From the NCBI GenBank assembly GCA_016715965.1, contig JADJXG010000001.1, forward strand, positions 2,423,501 through 2,487,500: a stretch of 64,000 nucleotides of DNA, in the 5' to 3' direction. The notes under the pieces are model-generated. The model was not told the origin of the DNA, did no database searches, and saw only the letters and a list, made by a program, of their open reading frames with translations. Position numbers and translations under genes: made by a program. Below, in pieces: positions 44,588 through 55,239 of this stretch (position 1 is its first letter; every line of letters starts with the position of its first letter). The DNA comes from Saprospiraceae bacterium (lineage in GTDB: Bacteria; Bacteroidota; Bacteroidia; Chitinophagales; Saprospiraceae).

Positions 44588-46117
44588 TTAATTGAATTTG
44601 GAGATCAATATTTTTTTTGTTAAGTTCATTTTCCTATCGAGCCAAATAACTTGCAAATAATAAATGCCTTCCGTCAAATTTCCAATGTCTATGCGGATGG
44701 ATTGATTTGAAGTTTGAATGATATGGGCTGAATTTTGACCAATGGAATTAAAAAGATGGATACTCGTATTTTCCAAATCAGGATAAATATCGATGTTAAG
44801 ACTAGAATGGTTCCAGTTTGTACCGACCTTGATTTGAAAAATTTCATTTGTTTTTTCATTCCTGTTGCTGCTGATCAATGAGTCCAAATGAAGTTTCATT
44901 AGAAAAGCAGAATCGGTTAATCCTGCCCCGATATTGTTTCCAACATTACCCGAAAGATAAACCTTGTCATCCACTATTGCCATATCCTGAAATGCCTCAT
45001 CGGTCGAGGGGTTTCCCCAGGTCTGTTGGGAAATCAAGTTGCCGTCCAGGTCATATACCAATAGAACCGCATCAGATTTGTTTCCTGAACTGTATTCGAT
45101 GGAGTTTGTTTGACCGGCTACCAACACATAGTAATCATTGACTGCGATGGCCCGGGCAGATTCAGTTGAGCTGCCTCCCCAAAGTTTGTACCACAAACTC
45201 CTCAGATTTTTATCAAATTTGGCAGTAAATATTTGCCAATTGTTTGCAACAGGGGTGCTGTACCCTGTTACATACAGATGAAGACCATCCGAAGTCATAC
45301 CTAAGGCATTTTCTGCATTGATGTACGATTCCGATGTATTCCCGAAAAGTACAGAATCTATGATGGAGCCATTGGTTTTTGAAAATTTCCCCAGGAATGC
45401 ACTGCCATCGTACACATTAAATATTCCTTTCCCTCCCCAAAGTCCCGAGGCAAAAATGAATTGATCATCCACTACAAAATGCCCATCCTGGTGTTCTGCT
45501 GTTCCGGGCATTCCAAGTGAATTTACCCAAATCGTGTTTCCGTTTAAATCCATTTTCCATAATCCAATATCGGTCATAAAATTTCCTGCTTCAATGACCT
45601 GTGACCAACCTCCACAGTAAATGTTCTCATCGTCAACAACAAGTCCATCCATTTCATCGTATCCGTTTTGTCCAAAGTCCATTTTCTTGTCCCAAATGAT
45701 TCTGCCGGAAATTTTATCCACTTTTAGCAATAGCATGTCACAACTATTGACGGTCAATGGACAATGGCGCCCTCCGATATAAAGAAAAGAGTCCTTCACC
45801 TGACAAACGAAGTTTTGCTGGTTTCCGATTCCTCCATAGAATAATGGAGCAGGCCATAAATCCGTACCTTTTTCATCCAATTTTCGACAATATAGATCGA
45901 GTCCCATGCCAGAGCTGTTGCTGTTGAAAGGCCAATAGATATGACCCTCTGCATCCACTGAGACACCCCATCCTTCTGTTTTTTGGCCTGTCGCACTGGA
46001 TTCGAATTTAATCCATTCCGGTACCAGGATTTTTTGAGCGACAGCTGTTTGGGCCAAGGTAAATAAGGCGTATACAACAGCCTGCATTACAGAATCATTT
46101 TTCCGAATTGACCGCAT
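44588..46117 (-). CDS. Secreted beta-propeller-like protein, T9SS cargo
   Basis: 509 residues: signal peptide (VVYALFTLAQTAVAQ), then repeated phrases such as LLKVDKISGRIIWDKKMDFG, LGKFSKTNGSIIDSVLFG and LLVYDLDGNLISQQTWGNP that suggest a beta-propeller of SBBP/PQQ-like blades. A type A T9SS sorting domain closes it (LNIDIYPDLENTSIHLFNSI ... LTEGIYYLQVIW). Probably surface-exposed; the ligand is unknown. Confidence 0.85.
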   Translation of the reverse strand: MRSIRKNDSVMQAVVYALFTLAQTAVAQKILVPEWIKFESSATGQKTEGWGVSVDAEGHIYWPFNSNSSGMGLDLYCRKLDEKGTDLWPAPLFYGGIGNQQNFVCQVKDSFLYIGGRHCPLTVNSCDMLLLKVDKISGRIIWDKKMDFGQNGYDEMDGLVVDDENIYCGGWSQVIEAGNFMTDIGLWKMDLNGNTIWVNSLGMPGTAEHQDGHFVVDDQFIFASGLWGGKGIFNVYDGSAFLGKFSKTNGSIIDSVLFGNTSESYINAENALGMTSDGLHLYVTGYSTPVANNWQIFTAKFDKNLRSLWYKLWGGSSTESARAIAVNDYYVLVAGQTNSIEYSSGNKSDAVLLVYDLDGNLISQQTWGNPSTDEAFQDMAIVDDKVYLSGNVGNNIGAGLTDSAFLMKLHLDSLISSNRNEKTNEIFQIKVGTNWNHSSLNIDIYPDLENTSIHLFNSIGQNSAHIIQTSNQSIRIDIGNLTEGIYYLQVIWLDRKMNLTKKILISKFN

Positions 46118-46523
46118 TTCATTTTCTTTTCTGTATTCAAAGCGATGCTTAAAGTTAGGAAAATATCAAATGCTTATTTAGATTAAAATTTAATTGTTCA
46201 GATTCACCCGTCTTTTATCATACAGATGCACTGTCAAAACTGAACCGTCCCTTGCGTTCATTTGATGTATGAATCGAATGCCAATGATTGGTTCGGATTT
46301 ACTTGAAAGGAACCATATATTCATTTTGCAAAAGAGATTTTTTTTTCTGTCAAATGATTGATTTGAAAACTGAAGTATGAATGGCTTAAAGTGATGAAGT
46401 GTACATTGACATCATGAGTATCCTTTTCGGATGGTAAAACCAGTATCCAAAAGCTGATCTATTGTTCTATTTCCTAAAGGGGTTCATCCACAAGTTAAGA
46501 CCCTGAATGGATCATCATTAAAT
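46118..46523. other. Intergenic region
   Basis: 406 bp without a supported gene. It should contain the promoter of the gene at 44588-46117. Confidence 0.45.
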
Positions 46524-46952
46524 CTATTGGGTGGGAGAATATGGAGTTTTACGTGCCGGCTTTTCTTTGTATAAATACCAGCCACCAAAACACAGGATCA
46601 AACCCATAGCCATAAAACTCAAATGCATGGGTGGATAAAAAACCTGAATAAATAGTATTTGAAGACCAAGCCAGCCCAACAATATCATCCCTTGCAGGAT
46701 GGTAAGCAGAAATGCCATTCTGTGTTTTATAAGAATGGCCAGCAATACGATCATACTGAAAAGGCCATTTGCAATAAATAAAACGATACCTGGCACCATA
46801 TAATTGGCAAACGGACTATGTTGAAGATAACTTAATGGCAATTGAAGCAAACCACCGGTCGGATCTTTCATGAGTTGATATCCTCCAAAAAGCGCTCCCG
46901 TACCATTGACCAGCAAGACAACACTGCATAGGATAATGAGTAGCATTCTCAT
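46524..46952 (-). CDS. Four-helix membrane protein of unknown function
   Basis: 142 residues with four predicted membrane helices (residues about 3-22, 50-72, 77-97 and 105-125) and a short charged tail. No family assigned. It lies about 50 bp from the CPBP protease gene upstream on the same strand. Confidence 0.65.
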   Translation of the reverse strand: MRMLLIILCSVVLLVNGTGALFGGYQLMKDPTGGLLQLPLSYLQHSPFANYMVPGIVLFIANGLFSMIVLLAILIKHRMAFLLTILQGMILLGWLGLQILFIQVFYPPMHLSFMAMGLILCFGGWYLYKEKPARKTPYSPTQ

Positions 46953-47006
46953 AAATGTATCGCTTGAAATTTAAAAAATATTGTCAGACTGTTCATCTAA
47001 GAGATC

Positions 47007-47636
47007 TTACAAATAAAGAAGTATGATCAGGTAAGAGATGGTATTCCCCAGTCCATGTGCCATCCATCCTGGAACAATGCTTCCATTGGCATACTTCTCT
47101 TTGAGATATCCAATGGTCCAAGCTGCAGAATACGAAAATAAGAATATGAAGACCAAAAAGAAAGTGGTGGTTTTTGCCATGAAGTAAAATAAAATCAAAT
47201 GGACAAGACCAAACAAGGAAGCCTGAAGAATATTTCCATTTCTAAATCCAAACCGCTGGGTAAATTGCCTGGCCAAAAATCCCCGGAAGAATATTTCTTC
47301 TGAAAGGGAAGTCTTAAAGAGAGCTATGATCAAAAGCACCAAAAGGGTGATTGGATTTACTCCCATGGCTTTTAGTTTACCTGTTACGCTGGGCGGATGC
47401 AATAAGGTTTGTTGAATGTCTTCGTCCATAAAAATAACACCCATTCCTGCCATAAGGAATAAGAAGGCACTGGCCAAAATATAGCCAATGGAATTACCGC
47501 TGGGTTTGTAAAGACCAATGTAATTCCAGAAGGAGCTGGTCCTGTTGGTTCCAAAATAATAGAATAAATAGGGTGCCGCTGAAAAAACCACCAGTTGAAG
47601 AATGGTGGAGATGATTTCGTTGATTAATTCAGTCAT
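47007..47636 (-). CDS. CPBP-family intramembrane protease (Abi)
   Basis: 209 residues with several membrane helices and the CPBP motifs SLSEEIFFRGFLARQF (EExxxR), ASLFGLVHLILF (FxxxH) and GWMAHGLGN (HxxxN-like). Members cleave CAAX-type or other substrates in the membrane and sometimes give bacteriocin self-immunity. Here the neighbours give no hint. Confidence 0.88.
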   Translation of the reverse strand: MTELINEIISTILQLVVFSAAPYLFYYFGTNRTSSFWNYIGLYKPSGNSIGYILASAFLFLMAGMGVIFMDEDIQQTLLHPPSVTGKLKAMGVNPITLLVLLIIALFKTSLSEEIFFRGFLARQFTQRFGFRNGNILQASLFGLVHLILFYFMAKTTTFFLVFIFLFSYSAAWTIGYLKEKYANGSIVPGWMAHGLGNTISYLIILLYL

Positions 47637-47664
47637 AAGAGCATCAGGATTGTCTGTAACTTAA

Positions 47665-48264
47665 TTAATTGGGTGTTTCTTTTCCATATTTCAAATGGAG
47701 GATGGGTGAAGATGGATTTTGAGGAAATTGGGCAATGAACAGATCATCGTATTGTTGATCTTTTATCTTTATTTGAAATTGTTGATTGCTGATGATATTC
47801 AAAAATTCAGGAAGGGTATTGGAATGCCCCACCAACAAGACCAGCTTACCGCGATTGGCTTCGTGGATCTCGTTCAATAATATTTCTATATTGGTCTCAG
47901 TAGAATATTCTTGTATTTGAATTCCCTTGGATTCGGCCAATGGCATTGCCGTGAGTCTGGTTCTCTGAAAAGCTGAAGAATAGATGCCATGGATGGGAAG
48001 ATTGTTCAGCATTTTCGATAAAATTTTGGCTCGTTCTGTACCTTCCTTGCTCAGTATTGGATCTTTTCCTCCTAATTCTTTTTCGGCATGTCTGACCAAC
48101 ACAAAGGTGGTGGGATGCAAGTCAGAAATTTGACGATGGATCGTTTCCATGAGAAACGACGGTTTACTGGAAGGAGCATTGGATTGCACTCCATTCGGAT
48201 GATTGGGACAGAACTCAAGTAAAACAAATAATCCCAGAATTGGAAAAATACCAGATGGAAACAT
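47665..48264 (-). CDS. Histidine phosphatase family protein, exported
   Basis: 199 residues: hydrophobic N terminus (FPSGIFPILGLFVLLEFC, signal peptide or weak lipobox), then TTFVLVRHAEK with the RHG-type catalytic Arg-His, and LVLLVGHSNTLPEFL with the second catalytic His. SixA/phosphoglycerate-mutase-like phosphatase acting outside the cytoplasm. The start is not certain. Confidence 0.85.
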   Translation of the reverse strand: MFPSGIFPILGLFVLLEFCPNHPNGVQSNAPSSKPSFLMETIHRQISDLHPTTFVLVRHAEKELGGKDPILSKEGTERAKILSKMLNNLPIHGIYSSAFQRTRLTAMPLAESKGIQIQEYSTETNIEILLNEIHEANRGKLVLLVGHSNTLPEFLNIISNQQFQIKIKDQQYDDLFIAQFPQNPSSPILHLKYGKETPN

Positions 48265-48523
48265 AGGACAAAGTAACTGAGAATTTTTGAAAAGTCAAAC
48301 AATGGATCTTTACTGCCACATCGAATACATAAAGCTTGTAACATGGTCTTTCAGAAACATAAAATAAAGTTGACAAGGCCTTATGATGAAATGGATGAGG
48401 CTAAGTGATCCATTCAGACAGGTTTGGAAAATTTCTGCTCAGCCTGACTCAAATCAAACCACTTAAAATAGCTCAGGCAATTGAGCTCAACAGGCTGGTT
48501 TTTTCTATTGATTTATTTCGAAT

Positions 48524-49219
48524 TTAATGTCCTGGATAGTCAGGTATGTTAAGTCCAAGGTATATATTTCTTTCAGCCAGCCAAATTTCGTCTTTTTGAA
48601 TCCATTGGACAATGCCACTTCCCGCCCTGTTTTCCATTCGCATTCTTTTCGTTGGGCTGAGCAAAGGATCATCATCAAATGTAATATCGTCGATGTAATA
48701 CACATTGGCTAAATCAGGTTCTTTAACGCTTAGGTGGATATGCTCTGGTTCATCACGACTCGGATAGCTACCGGGCCGTATGGTATAGATGGAATATTTA
48801 CCTTCCGCATTTGATTTAACCCAACCACGGATATATCCATGGGTTTGTCCCAATGCATTGGGTGTCATACTTCGCTTTTCGTTTGGCAGATGCAGATAGA
48901 TACCTTCCGTATTCGTGTGATAGTAATAAACAACAACACCCTCAGCAGGAGTTTCACCGTCCGAACGATACACGGTACCAGTGAGTAAAATCTTTTGTCC
49001 ATCAGACTGATTCCAGGCAGGGCTGGTGTCAATGTGAAAAACATGCTCAGGAAGTCCCAGGTACAAAAGGTCGCAACCTTCGCAAGGGCCACCGACTGTT
49101 TTAACTGAGTTTCCCTGACGATCCAATGATAAACTGGATGGGTTCTTTACGGGAGGGTTACAGTTGGATAACGCGAAGGAAACAAATGTAAAAAAAGTGA
49201 TTCTAATTAATTGCTGCAT
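48524..49219 (-). CDS. Intradiol-dioxygenase-like lipoprotein
   Basis: 231 residues: lipoprotein signal (FFTFVSFALSN then Cys19) and a protocatechuate-type intradiol dioxygenase core with VVVYYYHTNTEGIY, GYIRGWVKSNAEGKYSIYTIRPGSYP and EPEHIHLSV. The Tyr/Tyr/His/His set that binds non-haem Fe(III) can be followed in these stretches. Extracytoplasmic members are known in Bacteroidota; the substrate is uncertain. Confidence 0.88.
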   Translation of the reverse strand: MQQLIRITFFTFVSFALSNCNPPVKNPSSLSLDRQGNSVKTVGGPCEGCDLLYLGLPEHVFHIDTSPAWNQSDGQKILLTGTVYRSDGETPAEGVVVYYYHTNTEGIYLHLPNEKRSMTPNALGQTHGYIRGWVKSNAEGKYSIYTIRPGSYPSRDEPEHIHLSVKEPDLANVYYIDDITFDDDPLLSPTKRMRMENRAGSGIVQWIQKDEIWLAERNIYLGLNIPDYPGH

Positions 49220-49253
49220 GGTAAGAGAATGGGTGGGTTAAACTTTTCTGTCA

Positions 49254-49793
49254 CTAGACTCTAATTTTAGAACAACATTGAAAATCATCTCCCAATATTT
49301 GTCGCAGGTGATGCTCTAAATGGATGACATAATCAATCATCAAAAAATTCAATAAGAGCCTCTTGCCATCAACAATTAATTCATGTTCGAAATGGCTGGA
49401 TGGCAATAGTTTGATCAGGTCGAGAATATGTTGGTTGTATATATACCAAAAACGAATCAGGTTCGCCGGGTTCATTTGTTGGTAAGCATTTTTTTCTACC
49501 CAAAGGTCCTGATCATATCCGATTTCAGGGAGATGCTCCATCTGTGCCCTGACGATGCGATGGTGGTGGTGGCTTGCACTGTCGATCAAATGACCCAGGA
49601 TTTGTTTTTTGCTCCATTTCTCAGGAGAAGTTTTTTCTTCTAATGTATCGGGCTTGATCTGATGCAATAGTTTTGGTACACAGCTTATCAGATCTTCAAG
49701 CCGGGAAATAGAGTTCTGGACGGGACGAAATTCATTGGATTGTGGTCGCTCCTGCTTAAGTGATTTGTTTTCAATTTGGTGCGAAAGATCCAT
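49254..49793 (-). CDS. DinB-family protein
   Basis: 179 residues. Helical bundle with KWSKKQILGHLIDSASHHHHRI and a later IDYVIHLEHHLRQIL, giving the widely spaced histidines of the DinB/YfiT metal site. Such proteins are metal-dependent thiol transferases or stress proteins; the exact role is unknown. Confidence 0.87.
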   Translation of the reverse strand: MDLSHQIENKSLKQERPQSNEFRPVQNSISRLEDLISCVPKLLHQIKPDTLEEKTSPEKWSKKQILGHLIDSASHHHHRIVRAQMEHLPEIGYDQDLWVEKNAYQQMNPANLIRFWYIYNQHILDLIKLLPSSHFEHELIVDGKRLLLNFLMIDYVIHLEHHLRQILGDDFQCCSKIRV

Positions 49794-49828
49794 TTTATTG
49801 ATATGGTTGGAGAATATCTGTATTTTGA

Positions 49829-50395
49829 TTAAACCGACAGTTGTCCTCTAAAACCCCTGGCTGCATAATAGGATTCTGCTCCATTGTGATAAATGAAAAC
49901 CGCATGATATCTGCAGTCACCAAAAATGGCTCCTCCATGTTTTCGGATGGATTCAGGTGTTAGAAGCCAACTTGAAGTTTTTGTGTCAAAAGCCCCCAGC
50001 GTTTGAAGATGACGGTATTGAGTCTCGTCCAGCATTTGAATGCCCATTTCCTCAGCCATGCCCAAAGCACTACTTTGTGGACGGTTTTCTTTTCTGGACA
50101 ACCAGGCCTCCGGATCATAACATACACTTCTGCGTCCTTTGGGAGATTGTTCCGAACAATCAAAAAAGATGCATTCACCTGTTTTCGAATCAGTGCCAAC
50201 TACATCGGGTTCACCTCCGGTTCTTTCCATTTCGTAGAGAGACCATAACTTTTCAGGATGTTGATTAAGTCTTGTCAGGACTGTGGGCCAATCAACACCT
50301 TTGTGTCTGTTGGTGTTTTTTTCAAACCGGGTCTTAAGAATGGACAATATTTCCTGGGTTTGTTTTTTGTTTAATTCTCTTTTAATTTTTTTCAT
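49829..50395 (-). CDS. DUF4256 protein
   Basis: 188 residues matching the DUF4256 pattern throughout (EMERTGGEPDVVGTDSKTGECIFFDCSEQSP, GRRSVCYDPEAW, GGAIFGDCRYHAVFIYHNGAESYYAARGFRG). Function unknown. Stand-alone on the minus strand next to the DinB gene. Confidence 0.85.
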   Translation of the reverse strand: MKKIKRELNKKQTQEILSILKTRFEKNTNRHKGVDWPTVLTRLNQHPEKLWSLYEMERTGGEPDVVGTDSKTGECIFFDCSEQSPKGRRSVCYDPEAWLSRKENRPQSSALGMAEEMGIQMLDETQYRHLQTLGAFDTKTSSWLLTPESIRKHGGAIFGDCRYHAVFIYHNGAESYYAARGFRGQLSV

Positions 50396-50492
50396 CTGTT
50401 GAAGATTTTATTTTGAGAAACCACCTTTAGAATCAAAACGAAGATAAATTCATTTCATTTTTTTAAAAGAAAATAATCTCAATTTTGACTTG

Positions 50493-50522
50493 AAAAAAAA
50501 AGCCCCGGAGGTCGGCCGGGGC
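50493..50522 (-). terminator. Terminator of ftsK
   Basis: Minus-strand stem GCCCCGG/CCGGGGC with a short loop followed by nine T. It sits about 50 bp after the ftsK stop. Confidence 0.9.
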
Positions 50523-50571
50523 AGAAATCTACTATCAGTCTCAGTGGTTTCTGAGTATAAAAAAAATAAGA

Positions 50572-53027
50572 CTAGGTTCGCTTTTTGAATTTACTGAGCA
50601 TGTGGTCTAGTTCAGCTTCATTAAAGACCATTACTTCTCTGGGTTTACTTCCCTCGCCTGAGCCGACAATACCAAGGGATTCCAATTGATCCATGATTCG
50701 TCCGGCCCGGTTGTAGCCTAGTTTTAGGCGCCTTTGAATCATGCTGGTGCTGCCGTGTTGACTCTGCACCACAAGCCTTGCAGCGTCTTCAAACATTTCA
50801 TCGAGATCTTCACTGGACAAAAAGGATTCGCCCCCTTCCTGATCATCACCTTTGTATTCCGGAAGCAGATAGGGTGTGCCGTAAGATCGCTGCATGGATA
50901 TTTGCTTAATGACTTTTTCTACTTCTGGAGTGTCCACAAAGGCGCACTGTAAGCGGATCATATCAGAACCTACACTATAGAGCATATCTCCCCGGCCAAT
51001 CAATCGTTCTGCACCTCCGCAATCGAGAATGGTGCGAGAATCAATGTTGGAGGATACTTTGAAAGCCACCCTGCCAGGGAAGTTCGCTTTGATCAGACCT
51101 GTGATAATTTTGACCGAAGGTCTCTGGGTGGCAATAATCAGGTGAATTCCTACTGCACGGGCGAGTTGAGCAAGACGTCCAATCGGCATTTCCACTTCTT
51201 TGCCGGCTGTCATGATCAAATCTGCAAACTCATCAATGATCAGTACGATGTATGGAAGATACTTGTGTCCTTTCTCAGGGTTGAGACGACGATTGGTAAA
51301 TTTGTCATTGTATTCCAGAATATTTCTGACCCTCGCGGCCTTTAACAACTCGTATCGCTGGTCCATTTCAATACACAGGGAATTAAGCGTGTAAATGACT
51401 TTAGAAGTATCGGTGATAATCGCTTCATCCTGATTGGGAAGTTGGGCCAGAAAGTGATTTTTGATTTCTGAGTAAATGGGTAATTCCACTTTTTTGGATC
51501 AATCAAAACCAACTTGACCTCAGAAGGATGTTTGCGGTACAGGATGGACATGAGGATGGTATTGATTCCAACGGATTTTCCCTGTCCTGTTGCCCCTGCG
51601 ATCAGAAGGTGAGGCATTTTGGTGAGGTCAGCTACAACTACTTCGTTGGAGATATTTTTTCCCAAAGCGATGGGCAATTCCAATTTGGGATCGTTGAATC
51701 TGTCCGAACGCAATAGATCCTTCAATGCTACAGTTTGTTTGTTTTTATTCGCCACTTCAATGCCAATGGTACCTCTTCCAGGTATGGGCGCGATGATCCG
51801 AATGCCTTGTGCAGACAAGCTGAGGGCGATGTCATCCTCAAGACTTTTGATTCTGGAAATACGGACTCCGGGTGCGGGAACAATCTCATACAAGGTGACC
51901 GTCGGCCCAATGGTTGCTTTGATTTTCTGGATCTCTATTTTATAATTCTGCAAGGTGGCAATGATCTGATTTTTATTGGCTTCCAATTCGCTGCGGTCGA
52001 TTTCAAATTTTTGATCAGAATAGTCATTGAGCAGCTCCAGTCCCGGCGTTTGATAGGCACTCAAATCAGCGCGATGATCGTAGGGCCCTGATTCAAACTC
52101 GCTCTCCCAGCTGTCCTCGTCAGGGAGGACAGACTGGAGTGGAGCGGAAAAGTCGCTTTGTTCTGGATCTTTGGTAGTAATCGGTTGGTAGGAATCTGTG
52201 GTAGTTTCTTCTATTTCCAGAGCGGGTCCAAAATCGGGTAACATCTCATCAGGCTTTATCCCAATCGTAGCAGCCAATCCACCGCTTTCTGCATAATCGC
52301 CAAAATCTACTTCAAGTTTACTTTCCGAAAAATTTCCGGAGGGATATGCAGATTGGATGGCTGATTCGCCTTCCCTGTCAGCCTGCCATTTAAATGCCTT
52401 GGACCAGTCCAGGAATGCATCGGTATCAGAAGTTCCAAAAGTCTGCAGCTGCAATCTTTGGAAACTGGGATTAAAGAACCAGATGACCATGGTCATCATG
52501 ATAAAAATCAAAGCTACACCCAGACCGATTTCTCCGACATAAGTCGCCATGATGGCATTGGTTCTGGACCCGAAGGCACCTCCAAAGGGAAAGTGGTGAT
52601 TGGAAAGACAGAAGTCCAGAATCATGGATAGCATGGCCATAATAAGCATGCTGTGGGTGCTGAAGCGAAGGAAAGAAAGCCATCCGCTTTTTTTGACAAA
52701 ACGAAAGCCCAAATGAATAAAGAGGGGTATAAAGAGAAAGCTTGCGATTCCAAATCCATAGTAGAAAAAGAAGTGTGAAGTAAGGGCGCCCAATCTTCCC
52801 AGCCAGTTGCTGACTTCTGCCCCTGATTTGAGGAGCAAACTCCAGGAGAGTTGGAGCACCTTATCTTGATCTGCTTTCCAGGTATTGAGATAGGAGGTAA
52901 AAGAGAGAAACAAATAAATAGACGTCATAAATGAAAGCATGCCTGCGATTTTGGCAAATCGCTCATCTTTTAATTTATCGGACCAAAAAGAGGAAGCCCC
53001 TTTCTTTTTTGACTTTGACCTGGACAT
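50572..53027 (-). CDS. ftsK: DNA translocase FtsK, one-base frameshift
   Basis: About 818 residues if one base is added in the T tract near 51490; as written the gene is two frames (53027-51342 and 51489-50572) that meet inside VLIDPKK. It has four N-terminal membrane helices, an acidic linker, an alpha domain, a RecA-like motor with Walker A (LIAGATGQGKSVGINTILMS) and Walker B (YIVLIIDEFADLIMT), and a C-terminal gamma winged helix (STSMIQRRLKLGYNRAGRIMDQLE). FtsK moves DNA at the septum and is normally essential, so the indel is best read as a sequence error. Confidence 0.93.
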
Positions 53028-53288
53028 ATGGGATAGTAGATTATGTATTAAATTCGACGCTAATGTATGACATTTTTAAATATTACAAATTATTATAATA
53101 TATTTTTAGCTATAAAACATTATAATATATATTTTGTAAAATCATAATATGTATTTTATTTTTTATATATATATAATATGTAATGTGTAATTATAATATT
53201 AACATAAGTTTACCGCTTTCTTAAACCTCCTTTGACCGGATGGTTGTGACCGAAACGCTACCTTTGCAAATACTTAAAAAAGAATCAG
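53028..53288. other. Extremely AT-rich intergenic region
   Basis: 261 bp between divergent genes; most of it is runs of TATAATAT type. It should contain the ftsK promoter and that of the dehydrogenase, but low complexity prevents a safe call. Confidence 0.5.
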
Positions 53289-54455
53289 GTGAATACCAAA
53301 AAAATTGTGATTGCAGGCGCAGGAGGCATAGGAAAAGCTGCCGGCTTGATGTTGGCGGAGATGAGAGACATGCCTTGTGAAATATTTATAGGCGATATTG
53401 ACCATGAGCTCGCAGCCTCTGTTGCCCGGTGGATACAAGATGGGGCATCGGGACTGGTACAGGTTGAGCCTTTCTACCTAAATTCCACCGATCTCAATTC
53501 TCAGGTGGATTACATCTTAAGCGCTGCTGAGATCATTTTGGATTGCTTGCCTGGCGGACAGGCACCGGCCATGGCGGCTTTGGCATTGAAATACAAACTT
53601 CATTATATTAATCTGACGGAGTATGTTGCAGAAACCCAACAGATCACCAGAATGTGTGAAGACGCAGACACCGGATTTGTACTTCAGGCCGGCTTAGCTC
53701 CTGGTTTTATCAATATTTTGGCCCACAAACTGTACAATTCCTTTGTTGCAGAGCACCAAAACGAAAAAGTGGAGAAGATTTCGATGAAGGTTGGAGCCCT
53801 CACCCGTGTCGTCAAAGCCCCTCATTACTATGGGTTTACCTGGAGCCCCATTGGAGTAGCCACCGAATACCTCAAGGACACTGTTGCCATTCGGGGAGGT
53901 GAAAAAGTGAACATTCCTGCCTTGTCAGGCACCACCGAAATGATGATTGATGGGCTGTGCTACGAAGATGATTTTACTTCGGGAGGCGCCGCCGATTTAC
54001 CGGACTTCTTCCTTGGTAAGACCAAGGAGCTCGATTATAAGACCATCCGTTATCCGGGTCATTTCAACTGGGTCAGACAACAGATTGCTACCATAGACCA
54101 CAAGGATCCCAGACCGGAGTACAGCCTCTTGGAACTAATGCAAAAATCCATACCCCATGTGGAAGACGATCTCATCGTCATCTATGCATCCGTAGAAGGC
54201 TATGACCGCAAAGGCATCTTGAGGATCAAAGAAAAAAGCATGATCATCCATCCTAAGATGGTGGGTTCTCATAAACTCAAAGCCATACAGATCACCACCG
54301 CTGCCCCCATGCTGGAATGCGCGAGAATGCTTCTGACCGGAAATTACAAGGGTTCGGTACCTCAATCATCCATTGATCCGGAGGAGTTTATGAAAGGACC
54401 TTTTGTTCAGATGGCGTTTTTCAACAGCAAGAACCAAAGCCTGATCAATTCCTGA
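53289..54455 (+). CDS. Saccharopine dehydrogenase-like oxidoreductase
   Basis: 388 residues from a GTG start. Rossmann fold opens with KKIVIAGAGGIGKAAGLML (GxGxxG) and the family's LDCLPGGQAPAMAALALKYKLHYINLTEY, with the later GLAPGFINILAHKLY. Enzymes of this group are NAD(P)-dependent and act on amino-acid-derived or carboxyspermidine-type substrates; the substrate cannot be assigned. Confidence 0.87.
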   Translation: MNTKKIVIAGAGGIGKAAGLMLAEMRDMPCEIFIGDIDHELAASVARWIQDGASGLVQVEPFYLNSTDLNSQVDYILSAAEIILDCLPGGQAPAMAALALKYKLHYINLTEYVAETQQITRMCEDADTGFVLQAGLAPGFINILAHKLYNSFVAEHQNEKVEKISMKVGALTRVVKAPHYYGFTWSPIGVATEYLKDTVAIRGGEKVNIPALSGTTEMMIDGLCYEDDFTSGGAADLPDFFLGKTKELDYKTIRYPGHFNWVRQQIATIDHKDPRPEYSLLELMQKSIPHVEDDLIVIYASVEGYDRKGILRIKEKSMIIHPKMVGSHKLKAIQITTAAPMLECARMLLTGNYKGSVPQSSIDPEEFMKGPFVQMAFFNSKNQSLINS

Positions 54456-54556
54456 GTCAAGGTAAGGCAGAGCGCCATATCTATTTTTTAATGATATTTG
54501 GAAAAAAGAAAGCAGTGTTATACCTTTGCGTCTCCTTTTAAAAAAGGGTCCTATCA

Positions 54557-54629
54557 GATCTGTTAGCTCAGTCGGTAGAGCAACGGCCTTTTAAGCCGTG
54601 GGCCTTGGGTTCGAGTCCCAAACAGATCA
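54557..54629 (+). tRNA. tRNA-Lys (anticodon TTT)
   Basis: A full cloverleaf: acceptor arms GATCTGT/ACAGATC, D arm GCTCAGTCGGTAGAGC, anticodon stem ACGGC/GCCGT around CTTTTAA (anticodon TTT), and T arm TTGGG-TTCGAGT-CCCAA, discriminator A. The CCA end is not encoded. A hairpin terminator follows. Confidence 0.98.
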
Positions 54630-54632
54630 CTC

Positions 54633-54673
54633 AAAAGCCTTGTAAGTCATAGACTTGCAGGGCTTTTTAATTT
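54633..54673 (+). terminator. Terminator after tRNA-Lys
   Basis: Imperfect stem AAAAGCCTTGTAAGTC/GACTTGCAGGGCTTTT with an ATA loop, then TTTTTAATTTTTT. Confidence 0.85.
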
Positions 54674-54750
54674 TTTGCCACCCCGTTGGAGACCCTTGAG
54701 TTAAAAGCTAAACTATAAGTGATTAATATTTTGAAGTGTAATTTTCTCCT

Positions 54751-55239
54751 TTAAACTGTGTATGTTATACCTTTTTGAAAAGCTTTGAGCAATGCAAAAG
54801 CATATTCAATATCAACATTTAATTTCCGAGACCATTGTTTAGCTATAACAGATTTTGAAGCATTTTGTAAATTCAATTCTAAAAGATTTAAAACTCTTTC
54901 TGAGATAGCTTTAGATTTATCTAAATACAATCTTGCATTTCTTCCTAATACTTCTGCAGAAATAGTTGTTTGATCAAATGGTTCTTTACCTAAGGTATCA
55001 TAGTGGATTTCCACAATTTCATCCCATTTTAGATTGTAATAATGCTCTATGATTTTTAAAATATCTGAAAGATCATTCTCTCTTTCTTCTGGTTGGTCGC
55101 TCCAAGCAATTCGTTTTAAAATGACCATCCCCTCTAAAGGTGGTATATTAGCAATTTTCTCTTCTATTTGCACATGCAAAGCTTCTTCCATAACTTCACG
55201 GAACCCAAGGATGACGTGGTCCAAGAAAATGGTACACAA
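54751..55239 (-). pseudogene. Truncated AbiEii-type nucleotidyltransferase
   Basis: 162 codons resembling the C-terminal part of AbiEii/AbiGii toxin-family nucleotidyltransferases (IPPLEGMVILKRIAWSDQPEERENDLSDILKIIEHYY). The N-terminal GS nucleotidyltransferase motif is missing. The first codons (MCTIFLDH) are actually the end of an IS: bases 55212-55241 match the end of the IS3-family element at 22415-23880. The toxin gene was therefore probably broken by such an IS and is a remnant. No AbiEi-like antitoxin gene is seen. Confidence 0.7.

Noticed and set aside
53040..53220. The extreme AT-rich stretch as a replication origin.
   Set aside because: No DnaA-box cluster or dnaA/dnaN neighbourhood; it is better explained as a low-complexity promoter region.
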